A stretch of DNA of 64,000 nt from contig NZ_BAFV01000121.1 of assembly GCF_000308515.1 (NCBI RefSeq), positions 21,936 to 85,935 on the forward strand, read 5' to 3'. Below, piece after piece: positions 25,798-33,305 of this stretch; position 1 is the stretch's first letter; every line of letters begins with the position of its first letter. Source of the DNA: Nocardia carnea NBRC 14403. Its GTDB lineage: Bacteria; Actinomycetota; Actinomycetes; Mycobacteriales; Mycobacteriaceae. A program made the position numbers and the translations under genes. The notes beneath the pieces are model-generated. The model searched no databases. It saw only the letters and a program-made list of their open reading frames with translations, and was not told where the DNA came from.

Positions 25798-27657
25798 ATG
25801 AGAATTCAACCGAGAGAACAGATTCTGGGAATCTGGAAGGCGATGATCGACGCCTGCTGGGACGGCGAGCAGTGGCAGTGGGGCGGGATCCGCTCCGTCA
25901 ACTCGATCAGCGATTCCGAGCAGCTGCTCTGCCTGCTGTACCCCGCCACCGAAATCGACGTGTTCGCCCTGCACGACCCGGACCGCATCGAGAAGGATGT
26001 GCAGGCCGTCTTCGAACCCATCGGCGGCACAACACGTATCGGTGCCTTCGTGGTGTCGCTGCTGGCGTCCTATATCGAGAACAACTCGGCCGCGGACGGG
26101 CAGCCGATCTTCGCCGGGGGCAGCTATCTGCGCTCGAGCGAGGCCCGTCCGGCGACCGATGTGCAGCAGCGGCTCGATATCGTCGACTCCTATTCGATGT
26201 CGCTGACCCTGTGCATGGCCGGCTTGCGGTTCCTGCGCGATTACCGGACCCGTGTCCGGCCCGGGGCATCCACCGTGCAAATCGAAGAGTTGTCGGCCCG
26301 TCTCAGCGACAGACTCACCGCCGCCATGACCGGTCTCGTGCGTAGCTTCGTCGTCAACACGTTCCGCCCGGCCTCGCGCGAGGGCCAGGCGATCCTGCGC
26401 ATGCTGAACCAGTCCGGCACTACCGAGCGAACAGTGCTCGCCGGTATCCGGACCGGCCTCGCGCGCGTCCGGGCCCGCCTGCGCAGTGATATCGCGCTCG
26501 GGCAGGACAAGGCGGTCGAGGAACTCGAAGACGATTCCCTGCTCTTCGAATGCGGCTGGACGTGGGGAATTGCGAACGACGCCTCACCTGTCGATTTCGT
26601 CTCCGCGCCGATCGCGGACGCGCCGGGGGTGGCACAGTCACGGCCTTACCTGTATTTCACCGTTGTCGCCCTCGACGGCATCAACGACCTGGTCTCCCCG
26701 CGTGCCGGTGAACTGGGCATGCTCGACGAAACCCAGCACCGGCTGGCGCAAGCGCTGCGTACTCGCTGGGAGCTGACCCAGCGCTACTGGTCGAACGTGG
26801 CCCGGTTCGGTGAAGGGCGCTGGCCGCTGGAGGATATTCCGTGGGAGACCTCCGACGGCGAGCAGTCCGACTACTACAGTCTCATCGTTTCCGCCGTGCT
26901 GATCCAGGACCTCGTGGCCCGCGCCGCCTCCGACGACGATTTGACCAGGGCCGTGGCAATTTTCGACGAGCTGGCGGGCCGGGGCCGGATCATCCGGCGA
27001 CCGATGCGTGGCGATCCGGCGGTGCAACTGCACCAGCCCGGTGTTCTGCTCGCCCTGCGGGGTACCGAGGAAGTGGACGGTGGCCCGCAGCTGCAGTGGC
27101 AGGTATCGGACTTCGCGGCGGTACTGCTCAAGCGGATGATGCAGGCGGCCCGTCTGTCGAACAATGTCGCCGCGCGGGACAAGCTCATGGAGTTGTCGAA
27201 GGCGACCATGGACCATCTCAACGCACGCATGCTCCGCGAAGGCGCGATCGGCCTGTGGGACGATCCCGGCGGGGCGTTCGCCGACCCTCCTGGCAGCGGT
27301 AACCAGAGCAGTGCCGAGACGCGGCCCTCGTGGTACATGACCGAGCGCATGATCGAGTGTTTCGTCGTCGCGGACCGCACCTACCGTGAGCCGCCCCCGA
27401 ACTGGCCCGATCTGCAATCGATGGCGCGGATCATGCTCAATACCGCCGAACATCGTTTCGATCAGGAGATGCTCGGGGTCAGGATCGACGATTATTCCGA
27501 CAACCGGGAGGCGCTGTACGGCGTCGAACGTCATATCGATGAGGCCCGGCGGCTGATCCGGGAGGACGCGGCGACCGCCTTCGTCCACACGCTCGACGCA
27601 CTGCGCGAACTCGACGAGCTCGCCGCGGGACGCCGGGATGCCACGAGGAATATGTGA
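25798..27657 (+). CDS. SCO2524-family protein, unknown function
   Basis: 619 residues. The N terminus MRIQPREQILGIWKAMI ... WQWGG-NSISDSEQLLCLLYPATEI is the hallmark I recognise for proteins named after Streptomyces coelicolor SCO2524. No transmembrane segment, signal peptide or known catalytic motif is seen. Much of the protein is helical and rich in acidic and arginine residues, with repeated W and Y positions around 255-365. The region 243-290 (LLFECGWTWGIAND) and the C-terminal SWYMTERMIECFVVADRTY block look like conserved pockets, though this is only visual. It is the first gene of a four-gene operon and is followed by the P-loop gene after 4 bases. No function is assigned. Confidence 0.82.
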   Translation: MRIQPREQILGIWKAMIDACWDGEQWQWGGIRSVNSISDSEQLLCLLYPATEIDVFALHDPDRIEKDVQAVFEPIGGTTRIGAFVVSLLASYIENNSAADGQPIFAGGSYLRSSEARPATDVQQRLDIVDSYSMSLTLCMAGLRFLRDYRTRVRPGASTVQIEELSARLSDRLTAAMTGLVRSFVVNTFRPASREGQAILRMLNQSGTTERTVLAGIRTGLARVRARLRSDIALGQDKAVEELEDDSLLFECGWTWGIANDASPVDFVSAPIADAPGVAQSRPYLYFTVVALDGINDLVSPRAGELGMLDETQHRLAQALRTRWELTQRYWSNVARFGEGRWPLEDIPWETSDGEQSDYYSLIVSAVLIQDLVARAASDDDLTRAVAIFDELAGRGRIIRRPMRGDPAVQLHQPGVLLALRGTEEVDGGPQLQWQVSDFAAVLLKRMMQAARLSNNVAARDKLMELSKATMDHLNARMLREGAIGLWDDPGGAFADPPGSGNQSSAETRPSWYMTERMIECFVVADRTYREPPPNWPDLQSMARIMLNTAEHRFDQEMLGVRIDDYSDNREALYGVERHIDEARRLIREDAATAFVHTLDALRELDELAAGRRDATRNM

Positions 27658-27661
27658 TCCC

Positions 27662-28609
27662 ATGATCGTCTTCGCGACATCCGACAAGGGGGGTACCGGG
27701 CGCTCGGTGACGAGCTGCAATATCGGCTACCGGCTGTCTTCCAGGGGCAAGCGAGTTGCCTATCTCGACTTCGATTTCGGTTCACCCACCGCGGGGGCCC
27801 TGTTCGAACTCGGCGGCTACGAGCGCGGGGTCGCACCCGAGGTCGATCGCGACGGTGCCGGTCAGGGCGTCGGCCTGCACGCCTACCTGCTGGGAACGGG
27901 AGGCGCGCCTGCCCGTATCAACGTCCGCGACCGGACCGATCGGGAAGATGTCCGTCGCCGACGCGGCCGAGGCGGGCATCTGGTGCTGTTTCCCGGCGAT
28001 CAGGGCGGGGGAGAGTTCGACCGGCGCTGGGACCCGGAGGTGGTCGAACGATGCGTTCGCCTGCTGCATACGGTGGACAAGGAATTCGATCTGACGATCG
28101 TCGATCTCAGCGCGGGGCGCTCCATCGCCCTCGATATCGTGGTGAACGCCACCGCGCAGGGCGTGCTGGCCGCGCGGACGGCGCGCTGGCTGGTATTCCA
28201 TCGCTGGACACGCCAGCATATCTATGCCGCGAGCGGCCTCGTCTACGGTCCCCACGGACTGCTCGACTGCGGCGAACGTGCCGGGCACGATCGTGACGAA
28301 CTGCTGAGCAATATCCGCTTCGTGCGGACCGCTGTGCCCCAGGTCGACCGAATCCGCGGGGGAGCGGCCCCGCAGGCCGCCTGGCTGCACCGGCAAGATC
28401 GAATCCTGAACGAACTCGCCGGAGAGCTTCAGATCGGTGCGAGTTCCCTGCTCGGTACGATTCCGGTCGAGCCGATGCTGCAGTGGCGAGAGCAATTGAT
28501 CCTCGATGTCGACGTGCAGAAGCAGATCGCGAACCGCTCGACCGTCGAAGCTTTCGACCACCTCGGTGATCGGTTGCTCGATCCGCGCACATGGGTACCA
28601 CTGAACTAG
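27662..28609 (+). CDS. SCO2523-family variant P-loop protein (MinD/ParA-like)
   Basis: 315 residues. The N terminus F-A-T-S-D-K-G-G-T-G-R-S is a deviant Walker A like that of ParA/MinD: the signature lysine Lys9 is kept, but the phosphate-loop lysine is Arg14. The next strand VAYLDFDFGSPTAG matches the MinD switch (D-D-x-D), and FDLTIVDLSAGRS near 142 is the Walker B strand with its aspartate. This points to altered nucleotide handling, perhaps binding without normal hydrolysis. A central run of arginines (about 99-107) is unusual. It is the only member of the operon with recognisable enzymatic ancestry and is likely its switch. Confidence 0.85.
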   Translation: MIVFATSDKGGTGRSVTSCNIGYRLSSRGKRVAYLDFDFGSPTAGALFELGGYERGVAPEVDRDGAGQGVGLHAYLLGTGGAPARINVRDRTDREDVRRRRGRGGHLVLFPGDQGGGEFDRRWDPEVVERCVRLLHTVDKEFDLTIVDLSAGRSIALDIVVNATAQGVLAARTARWLVFHRWTRQHIYAASGLVYGPHGLLDCGERAGHDRDELLSNIRFVRTAVPQVDRIRGGAAPQAAWLHRQDRILNELAGELQIGASSLLGTIPVEPMLQWREQLILDVDVQKQIANRSTVEAFDHLGDRLLDPRTWVPLN

Positions 28610-28666
28610 ACAACCGTCCGGAATCATTCGACCGCGACATCGTTCGCAGAACAGGCATCCGACCAC

Positions 28667-29668
28667 GTGGAGAATGTGGCAGATTACAGCGAGGCCGGCG
28701 AACTCGGACGAGTCAGCGCTGTGCCGTTGTCGCATATATCGGTCGAGGTGGGCCACTTCCTGATGCAGGATCTGGTCAATGGGGTAGACCGCATTCAAAA
28801 GCAGTTCCGGCGTATCGTGCCATTGCTCGACGCGTTCACCCGGTCCGCGCAGGACGAATTCGGGGACCGGGCCCGGATCAGCACCTGCTTTCTCGTCGAC
28901 GACTACTTCCGGCCCGATACCGACCCGCGCGTAATTCTCGACAAGATACTGGACACGGCCCACGACTGTGGCCTGCGGATCGACTATGTGGCCCGGGAAG
29001 CGGGCTGCGCCGATGTTCCCGAGGTCGTTCGCGACGGGATCGTGCGCACTCCCTCGATAGCGCTGGCCGAAATGGTGCGGCACCGGATCGTCGCCGAGCC
29101 CTACCAGGGAGAGAACGGCCGTCGGCCGCCGACGGCGGAGTCCGGGTGGTTGTGCAACGGAAAACGGGCCACCGACCAAGAGCGCGGGCAGGCATTGCAT
29201 CCCGAGCAGGAGTATCGGCCGCCTGAGGAATTCGGCCGCCGCGGGCATTCGATATTCCTCGATGTCGAAATGTGGGACCACTCGAACCAGGGCGTGGATA
29301 CTCCCAAATGGTCGTGTCCGTATCTGGCGGCGATCTGGCAACTGCTGCGGCTGGGCATGCTGCGATATGAGGGACGGCCCCCTGTGGAACCGCAGCGGAA
29401 CCCGGAACGCTGGCCGGACCGCTGGGAGGATCTTCCTTCGGTCATCCAGATCGAACCGACCGCCAAACCGTTCGCCGCCTACCGTTCGCTGTCGATTCTG
29501 CCGATGCGCTACGTCGGTATAGAACACGCGGTCCGGGTCATTCTCGATCACATCCAGCTCGACCACGACGTGGTCGAGCAGGTGGTCGAACGTGGCCGGG
29601 CCGAGAACATCGCGGTGTCCCGGCGGGTCGCGGAGCGGCTCGAGCATCATCTGCTGGCCGGATCCTGA
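28667..29668 (+). CDS. SCO2522-family protein, unknown function
   Basis: 333 residues from GTG 28667. AVPLSHISVEVGHFLMQDL near 19-37 is the family signature I recognise. RISTCFLVDDYF (about 70-81), VILDKILDTAHDCGLRIDYVAREAGCAD and FLDVEMWDH (about 200) show alternating beta strands and helices with acidic residues (DD, E, D) in positions that could bind metal; this is observation only. SCPYLAAIWQLLRLGML follows near 218-235. Third gene of the operon; the gap from the P-loop gene is 57 bases and the stop overlaps the next start by one base. The start is uncertain; a GTG at 28676 is also possible. Confidence 0.8.
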   Translation: MENVADYSEAGELGRVSAVPLSHISVEVGHFLMQDLVNGVDRIQKQFRRIVPLLDAFTRSAQDEFGDRARISTCFLVDDYFRPDTDPRVILDKILDTAHDCGLRIDYVAREAGCADVPEVVRDGIVRTPSIALAEMVRHRIVAEPYQGENGRRPPTAESGWLCNGKRATDQERGQALHPEQEYRPPEEFGRRGHSIFLDVEMWDHSNQGVDTPKWSCPYLAAIWQLLRLGMLRYEGRPPVEPQRNPERWPDRWEDLPSVIQIEPTAKPFAAYRSLSILPMRYVGIEHAVRVILDHIQLDHDVVEQVVERGRAENIAVSRRVAERLEHHLLAGS

Positions 29669-30762
29669 TGTCCGGATCCGTTGCCGCAGAGCCACCGCGT
29701 GGTTCTGCCCGCCGTTCTGCCCGCGCACAGGGCAGAGGCCGGGCCGTCCGGGTTCTCGCCCGTGCCGCGGCCGGCCAACCGCGCACGCCGTCGCCGCCGG
29801 CACCGCCGCATGCGCCGCCCGGCATCCTCGCGATGTTCGGTGAGGTGAGCACCTCCCTGCTGCCGACGGCCACCGCGCTACAGCACGGGGAGGTCCGGGA
29901 GCTGCTCGAATTCAGCCCCGACCACCGAGTGCGGTGGCGGGAACGGCCGGTATCGCTGGGGATATCGCCGCCGGTCGCCGAAGGGGTGGATTGCGGGCTC
30001 GCTGTCGCGAGGCATCCGGCAGTGCGAGCGGTCGGCACCATGGCCTTGCGCGCGACCGTGGTGGGGGGACGGATCGTGCAGAGTTCGGCCCGGTGTTCGG
30101 TGACCCGTTCGGCATCGGACAAACGGCAGGGGTGGTTCCACTATCTGAGCCGGGTGGGCGTTCTCGAGGTGATGACCAGGGTCACCCACGAGACACCGGC
30201 ACGTCTGGCGGAGGGTTTCCTCGGCGACCGTCCGAGCTCGGCGACCCTCGATCTGACCTCGCCGACCGACCGGCTCCTCGGCCGGATCGGGCTGCGCCGT
30301 CTCGATAACGAGGCCCCGCTGCGGGCCGGAACCCTCCGGCTGCGCTGGGCGGCCCGGGTGGGCGACCTCACGCGGCCGCAGGTGGCGTTCCGGGTACACG
30401 ATGACCTGACGAGGACGGCGCTGATCGTCGTGCCCACGGAATCGGAACTCGACGCCGTGCAACGCTTTTGCGAAGACCTGGCCGCTCACGATTGGCTGCT
30501 GAGCGTTGCGTCCGACGCAGTCGAGCGGGCGGACCTGGCAGGTCCGGGCACGAACGAATCCGTGGATATTCTCGCCCCGGTACTGGAACATCTCGCGCAT
30601 CTGTGGGTTCCCGGCGCTCATACCCCACCGGGCCTGCGTGACCTGTGGGCGCAGCTGGCCGAGGAACCCGACCTCGCCGCGCAATGGCTTCGCACGGTCG
30701 GGCATATGCGCAACCGGTTGCTGGTCTCGACATGGAAGGCCATGCACGAGAACTCCTTGTAA
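29668..30762 (+). CDS. SCO2521-family protein, unknown function
   Basis: 364 residues if translation begins at the ATG overlapping the previous stop. The first about 55 residues are low-complexity Ala/Pro/Arg, and the recognisable fold begins MFGEVSTSLLPTATALQ, so ATG 29833 (309 residues) is an alternative start. SLGISPPVAEGVDCGLAVARHPAVRAVGTMALRATVVGG and the C-terminal VRTVGHMRNRLLVSTWKAMHENSL are strongly patterned, with no membrane segment or catalytic motif. It closes the four-gene operon and ends 3 bases from the stop of a convergent membrane-protein gene. Confidence 0.78.
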   Translation: MSGSVAAEPPRGSARRSARAQGRGRAVRVLARAAAGQPRTPSPPAPPHAPPGILAMFGEVSTSLLPTATALQHGEVRELLEFSPDHRVRWRERPVSLGISPPVAEGVDCGLAVARHPAVRAVGTMALRATVVGGRIVQSSARCSVTRSASDKRQGWFHYLSRVGVLEVMTRVTHETPARLAEGFLGDRPSSATLDLTSPTDRLLGRIGLRRLDNEAPLRAGTLRLRWAARVGDLTRPQVAFRVHDDLTRTALIVVPTESELDAVQRFCEDLAAHDWLLSVASDAVERADLAGPGTNESVDILAPVLEHLAHLWVPGAHTPPGLRDLWAQLAEEPDLAAQWLRTVGHMRNRLLVSTWKAMHENSL

Positions 30763-30765
30763 GGA

Positions 30766-31617
30766 TCAGAATCGGAACCAGCGGCGCACCAGCAGAGCGA
30801 ACAGCACCGACAGGAAGATGATTCCGGTCCAGGATTCGACCAGCAACAGAACCTGGGCTCGGGCGTTGAGTTCAGGGACGTCCATCGGATTGAGATAGTT
30901 GGCGAAACACACCTTGGCCGCAGCCGCCAGCGAGGGCCAGCCCAGTGCATCCCCTTCCCATATCCAGTACAGGAGGGTGAACAGGACCAGTTGTACCGCG
31001 ATCCAGGCCAGCAACTGGAAGGGTTTGAACCCATACCCGCACAACATATCCGAGATGAAGCCCGGGATACGCCGCCACCGCGGCATCGTCGCCTGCCGCT
31101 TGGCCCGGGCCCGTGCCAGGCGGCAGCGGTCCTGGGCCGTGACATCTTCGGCGACATCGAAACAGTAGGTGGCGCGTTTGTAGGCGAGTGCCGCGTGCGC
31201 GGGCAACCCGCTCTTCTTCAGTACCCCGCCGAGCACTTCGTACAGTTCGGCGAGATACATGTTCTGCGTACCGCTGAGCCGGCGGGGCCCGCGGAACTCC
31301 ACCTCCAGCGCGAGCAGTTTCCGAATGCTCGCGGCCCGGCCGTCCAGAACATCGGGATCGTCCGGGCTCGGCCGGTGCACCTGCTCGAATACGAGGGCAT
31401 CACCACGCGGCGGAACATTGGATTTCTCGTATTCGACGACGACCTGTTCGACCCGCTGATGGAAATTGGCGAGCAGATTCCGTTCGGTCAGTGGCTTGCC
31501 GTTGTCCTGGACGGTTCCCAGCTCGTCCAGACGCAGCGCGTAGTGCGCGGATTGACGACCGATGAGGTCGATCATGGACCGTACCGCGGGTGGGGTCTGA
31601 TCGGCGTTATCCGGCAT
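30766..31617 (-). CDS. Two-TM membrane protein resembling a degenerate ion channel
   Basis: 283 residues from ATG 31617 (AGGGGAC upstream). Residues 1-180 are soluble and helical, with TPR-like content around AELYEVLGGVLKKSG-PAHAALAYKRATYCFD. The C terminus has TM1 (PFQLLAWIAVQLVLFTLLYWIW), a re-entrant-like segment AAAAKVCFANYLNPMDVPELN and TM2 (WTGIIFLSVLFALLVRRWF). This order and the RR end recall two-TM potassium-channel-type domains, but no TVGYG filter is present. It is convergent with the SCO2521 gene and 28 bases downstream of the GNAT gene. Channel activity is not claimed. Confidence 0.68.
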   Translation of the reverse strand: MPDNADQTPPAVRSMIDLIGRQSAHYALRLDELGTVQDNGKPLTERNLLANFHQRVEQVVVEYEKSNVPPRGDALVFEQVHRPSPDDPDVLDGRAASIRKLLALEVEFRGPRRLSGTQNMYLAELYEVLGGVLKKSGLPAHAALAYKRATYCFDVAEDVTAQDRCRLARARAKRQATMPRWRRIPGFISDMLCGYGFKPFQLLAWIAVQLVLFTLLYWIWEGDALGWPSLAAAAKVCFANYLNPMDVPELNARAQVLLLVESWTGIIFLSVLFALLVRRWFRF

Positions 31618-31645
31618 ATGGGGTCCCCTCGAACGAATGGCTGGG

Positions 31646-32227
31646 TCAGAACTGCTGACCGCGTGGGCGTTTGACCCATTGGGGGCCGTCGGAAGCGGAA
31701 CTGTCCCAGCGTCGCGGGGCCGGATCGAACCGGAGTTCGAGTACATCGCGCGGCTCGCCGGTGCCGAAATAGTTCTGGTCCCGCTCGACCTGCCGGAAGC
31801 CCGTCTTCTCGTACAGCTTGACCGCAGCAGTGTTTTCCTGACGCACGGTGAGCCGGACGCGGTATACCTGTGCGTCACGACACCGATCGAATACGTGTTC
31901 CAGCAACCGAGTTCCGATGCCGTTGCGGCGGGCCCGTTCGGAAACAGCCATACTCAGCACCCAGGCGCAGCCTTGCCCGTCGACGCCCACCACGGCGTAC
32001 CCGAGGATCGCGCCCGCCTCTTCGGCGACGACCCAGTGTGATCTGTGCAGTTCGAACAGCTGACGCAGGATGAAGAACGGATAGGCCAAGTCGGTGAACT
32101 GGGCCTCTTCCATATCCGACAGGATGGGCAGGTCCTCCAGTCGCGCAGACCGGAGTCTGGCCTCACCGGTTGTGGTGAGTGGAGCTCCGCCGATGAACTG
32201 CGGCCGGTCTGCTGGTCGACGCGTCAT
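31646..32227 (-). CDS. GNAT family N-acetyltransferase
   Basis: 193 residues. ARLRSARLEDLPILSDMEEAQF opens the fold, VLSMAVSERARRNGIGTRLLEHVFDRC near 90-116 contains the acetyl-CoA loop (R-R-N-G-I-G), and VRQENTAAVKLYEKTGFRQV is the conserved C-terminal motif. It could acetylate a protein N terminus or a small molecule (RimI-like appearance, not proven). Upstream of the membrane-protein gene on the same strand, probably co-transcribed. TATATAA about 35-50 bases upstream could be its -10 region. Confidence 0.87.
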   Translation of the reverse strand: MTRRPADRPQFIGGAPLTTTGEARLRSARLEDLPILSDMEEAQFTDLAYPFFILRQLFELHRSHWVVAEEAGAILGYAVVGVDGQGCAWVLSMAVSERARRNGIGTRLLEHVFDRCRDAQVYRVRLTVRQENTAAVKLYEKTGFRQVERDQNYFGTGEPRDVLELRFDPAPRRWDSSASDGPQWVKRPRGQQF

Positions 32228-32515
32228 ATCTGTTGCCTCACCCCCGAGTTCGGCTATCGGTGCCGAACGTCGTCGTTATATAGAGTGTGCATCGGTGATC
32301 GAGGTCCGTCCACAAAAGTGAGCAGTTCGCCGGTTGCCGCAGAATAGCTTGTGCGACAGCGCAATACGCCCCATCTGCAGCTTTGCTGCTATCTCGGCTC
32401 GTCGGTCCCGGTCGGTATTCGCGCAGAATCCGAGCAGCTATCGAGCAGCCTCCGCGGGTGGGAATCGGCGGAGGCTGTCGATTCGAAGGTTCGGCGATCA
32501 CCGCCGCGGGATCGG
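32228..32515. other. Non-coding gap between the GNAT and TetR genes
   Basis: About 290 bases with no convincing gene. The left end holds the presumed GNAT promoter; the right part holds the hairpin at 32446-32477. No further structure was seen. Confidence 0.6.
32446..32477 (-). terminator. Hairpin downstream of the TetR gene
   Basis: CAGCCTCCGC pairs with GCGGAGGCTG: a 10-bp perfect stem and 12-base loop, about 40 bases past the TetR stop in the direction of transcription. There is no strong T-run, so termination may be weak. Confidence 0.5.
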
Positions 32516-33214
32516 CTACCCCGTTGTGCTTGACGAGGAGGCTGCCGGAGTGGTTCGGCCGGCGCGGAGGGCGAAACCGTCGCACAGGGCAGTCAGGCCG
32601 AGGTGTAGCAGGTCCACCTGGGCGAAGTGGCCGCCGGTGCCGTGTAGTTCCGATAGTGCGGGTGGGGTCGGGTGAATCGGGTAGCCGGCCAGTAGTGACC
32701 GCAGCCCGTTCTCGTCCGTGCTGTCGGCTCCCTTGCGTGTCATCAGCGAGGAGCTGATGTGGGGGAGGGTGGCACCGGAGATGTAGTTCCAGACCGCGAA
32801 CGACATCTCGGTGGCTTCGTGAGTGGTGACCTCGAGTTCCCGGAAACCTTCGACGAGCCAGGCCAGGCATTCGAGGCTGCTGGGCCCGAAGCCGTAGCGG
32901 GGTGTGGCGAAGGCCAGGAGCACCCACGGATGCCGCTGGTACAGCTCCCAGTCGATCTCGCCGGCGATCCGTACCCGATCCCGCCAGGTCCAGTTCTTGC
33001 CCTCGACGGACGGGTAGGGGTAGCGGCCCGCCACCTCGTCGGCCATGGCGGCGATCAGCACATCTTTGTTCGCGATATGCCGGTACAGCGACATCGCGCC
33101 CACTCCCATCCGGTCGGCGATACGCCGCATGGACAACGCATCGAGACCGTCGGTATCGGCGAGGGAGATAGCGGTATCGACGATGGCCGTTCTGGTGAGC
33201 TTCGGTTCGGTCAT
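32516..33214 (-). CDS. TetR/AcrR family regulator with TetR_C domain
   Basis: 232 residues. Helix-turn-helix at about 8-55 (LTRTAIVDTAISLADTDGLDALSMRRIADRMGVGAMSLYRHIANKDVL), then the TetR_C-type ligand domain of tetracycline-repressor relatives. It is divergent from the DHA2 exporter gene at 33306, and two palindromes lie between them. The arrangement is the classic local repressor of an efflux pump. Confidence 0.92.
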   Translation of the reverse strand: MTEPKLTRTAIVDTAISLADTDGLDALSMRRIADRMGVGAMSLYRHIANKDVLIAAMADEVAGRYPYPSVEGKNWTWRDRVRIAGEIDWELYQRHPWVLLAFATPRYGFGPSSLECLAWLVEGFRELEVTTHEATEMSFAVWNYISGATLPHISSSLMTRKGADSTDENGLRSLLAGYPIHPTPPALSELHGTGGHFAQVDLLHLGLTALCDGFALRAGRTTPAASSSSTTG

Positions 33215-33246
33215 CGGATATCTGGCTTCGACCGCGGGTCTGACAT

Positions 33247-33284
33247 GCGTACACTGTACCCCGGCTCGTGCGTACGCCGTACGC
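33247..33284. promoter_or_regulatory. Two tandem operator-like palindromes for the TetR regulator
   Basis: Site 2 at 33270-33284 reads GCGTACG-C-CGTACGC, a perfect 7-bp inverted repeat around one base. Site 1 at 33247-33261 reads GCGTACA-C-TGTACCC, the same layout with one mismatch. Centres are 23 bp apart. Both fall in the 91-base divergent gap, suiting repression of both genes. Confidence 0.65.
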
Positions 33285-33305
33285 GACAGGGAAAGGGAAT
33301 GGTTG

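Noticed and set aside
27782..29803. 673-residue minus-strand frame opposite the SCO252x operon
   Set aside because: The plus-strand genes form a recognised conserved set with tight spacing; the antisense translation has no family features.
33045..33305. Upstream extension of the DHA2 exporter reading frame
   Set aside because: It crosses the divergent TetR gene and both operator palindromes. The ATG at 33306 gives the normal N terminus of the family.
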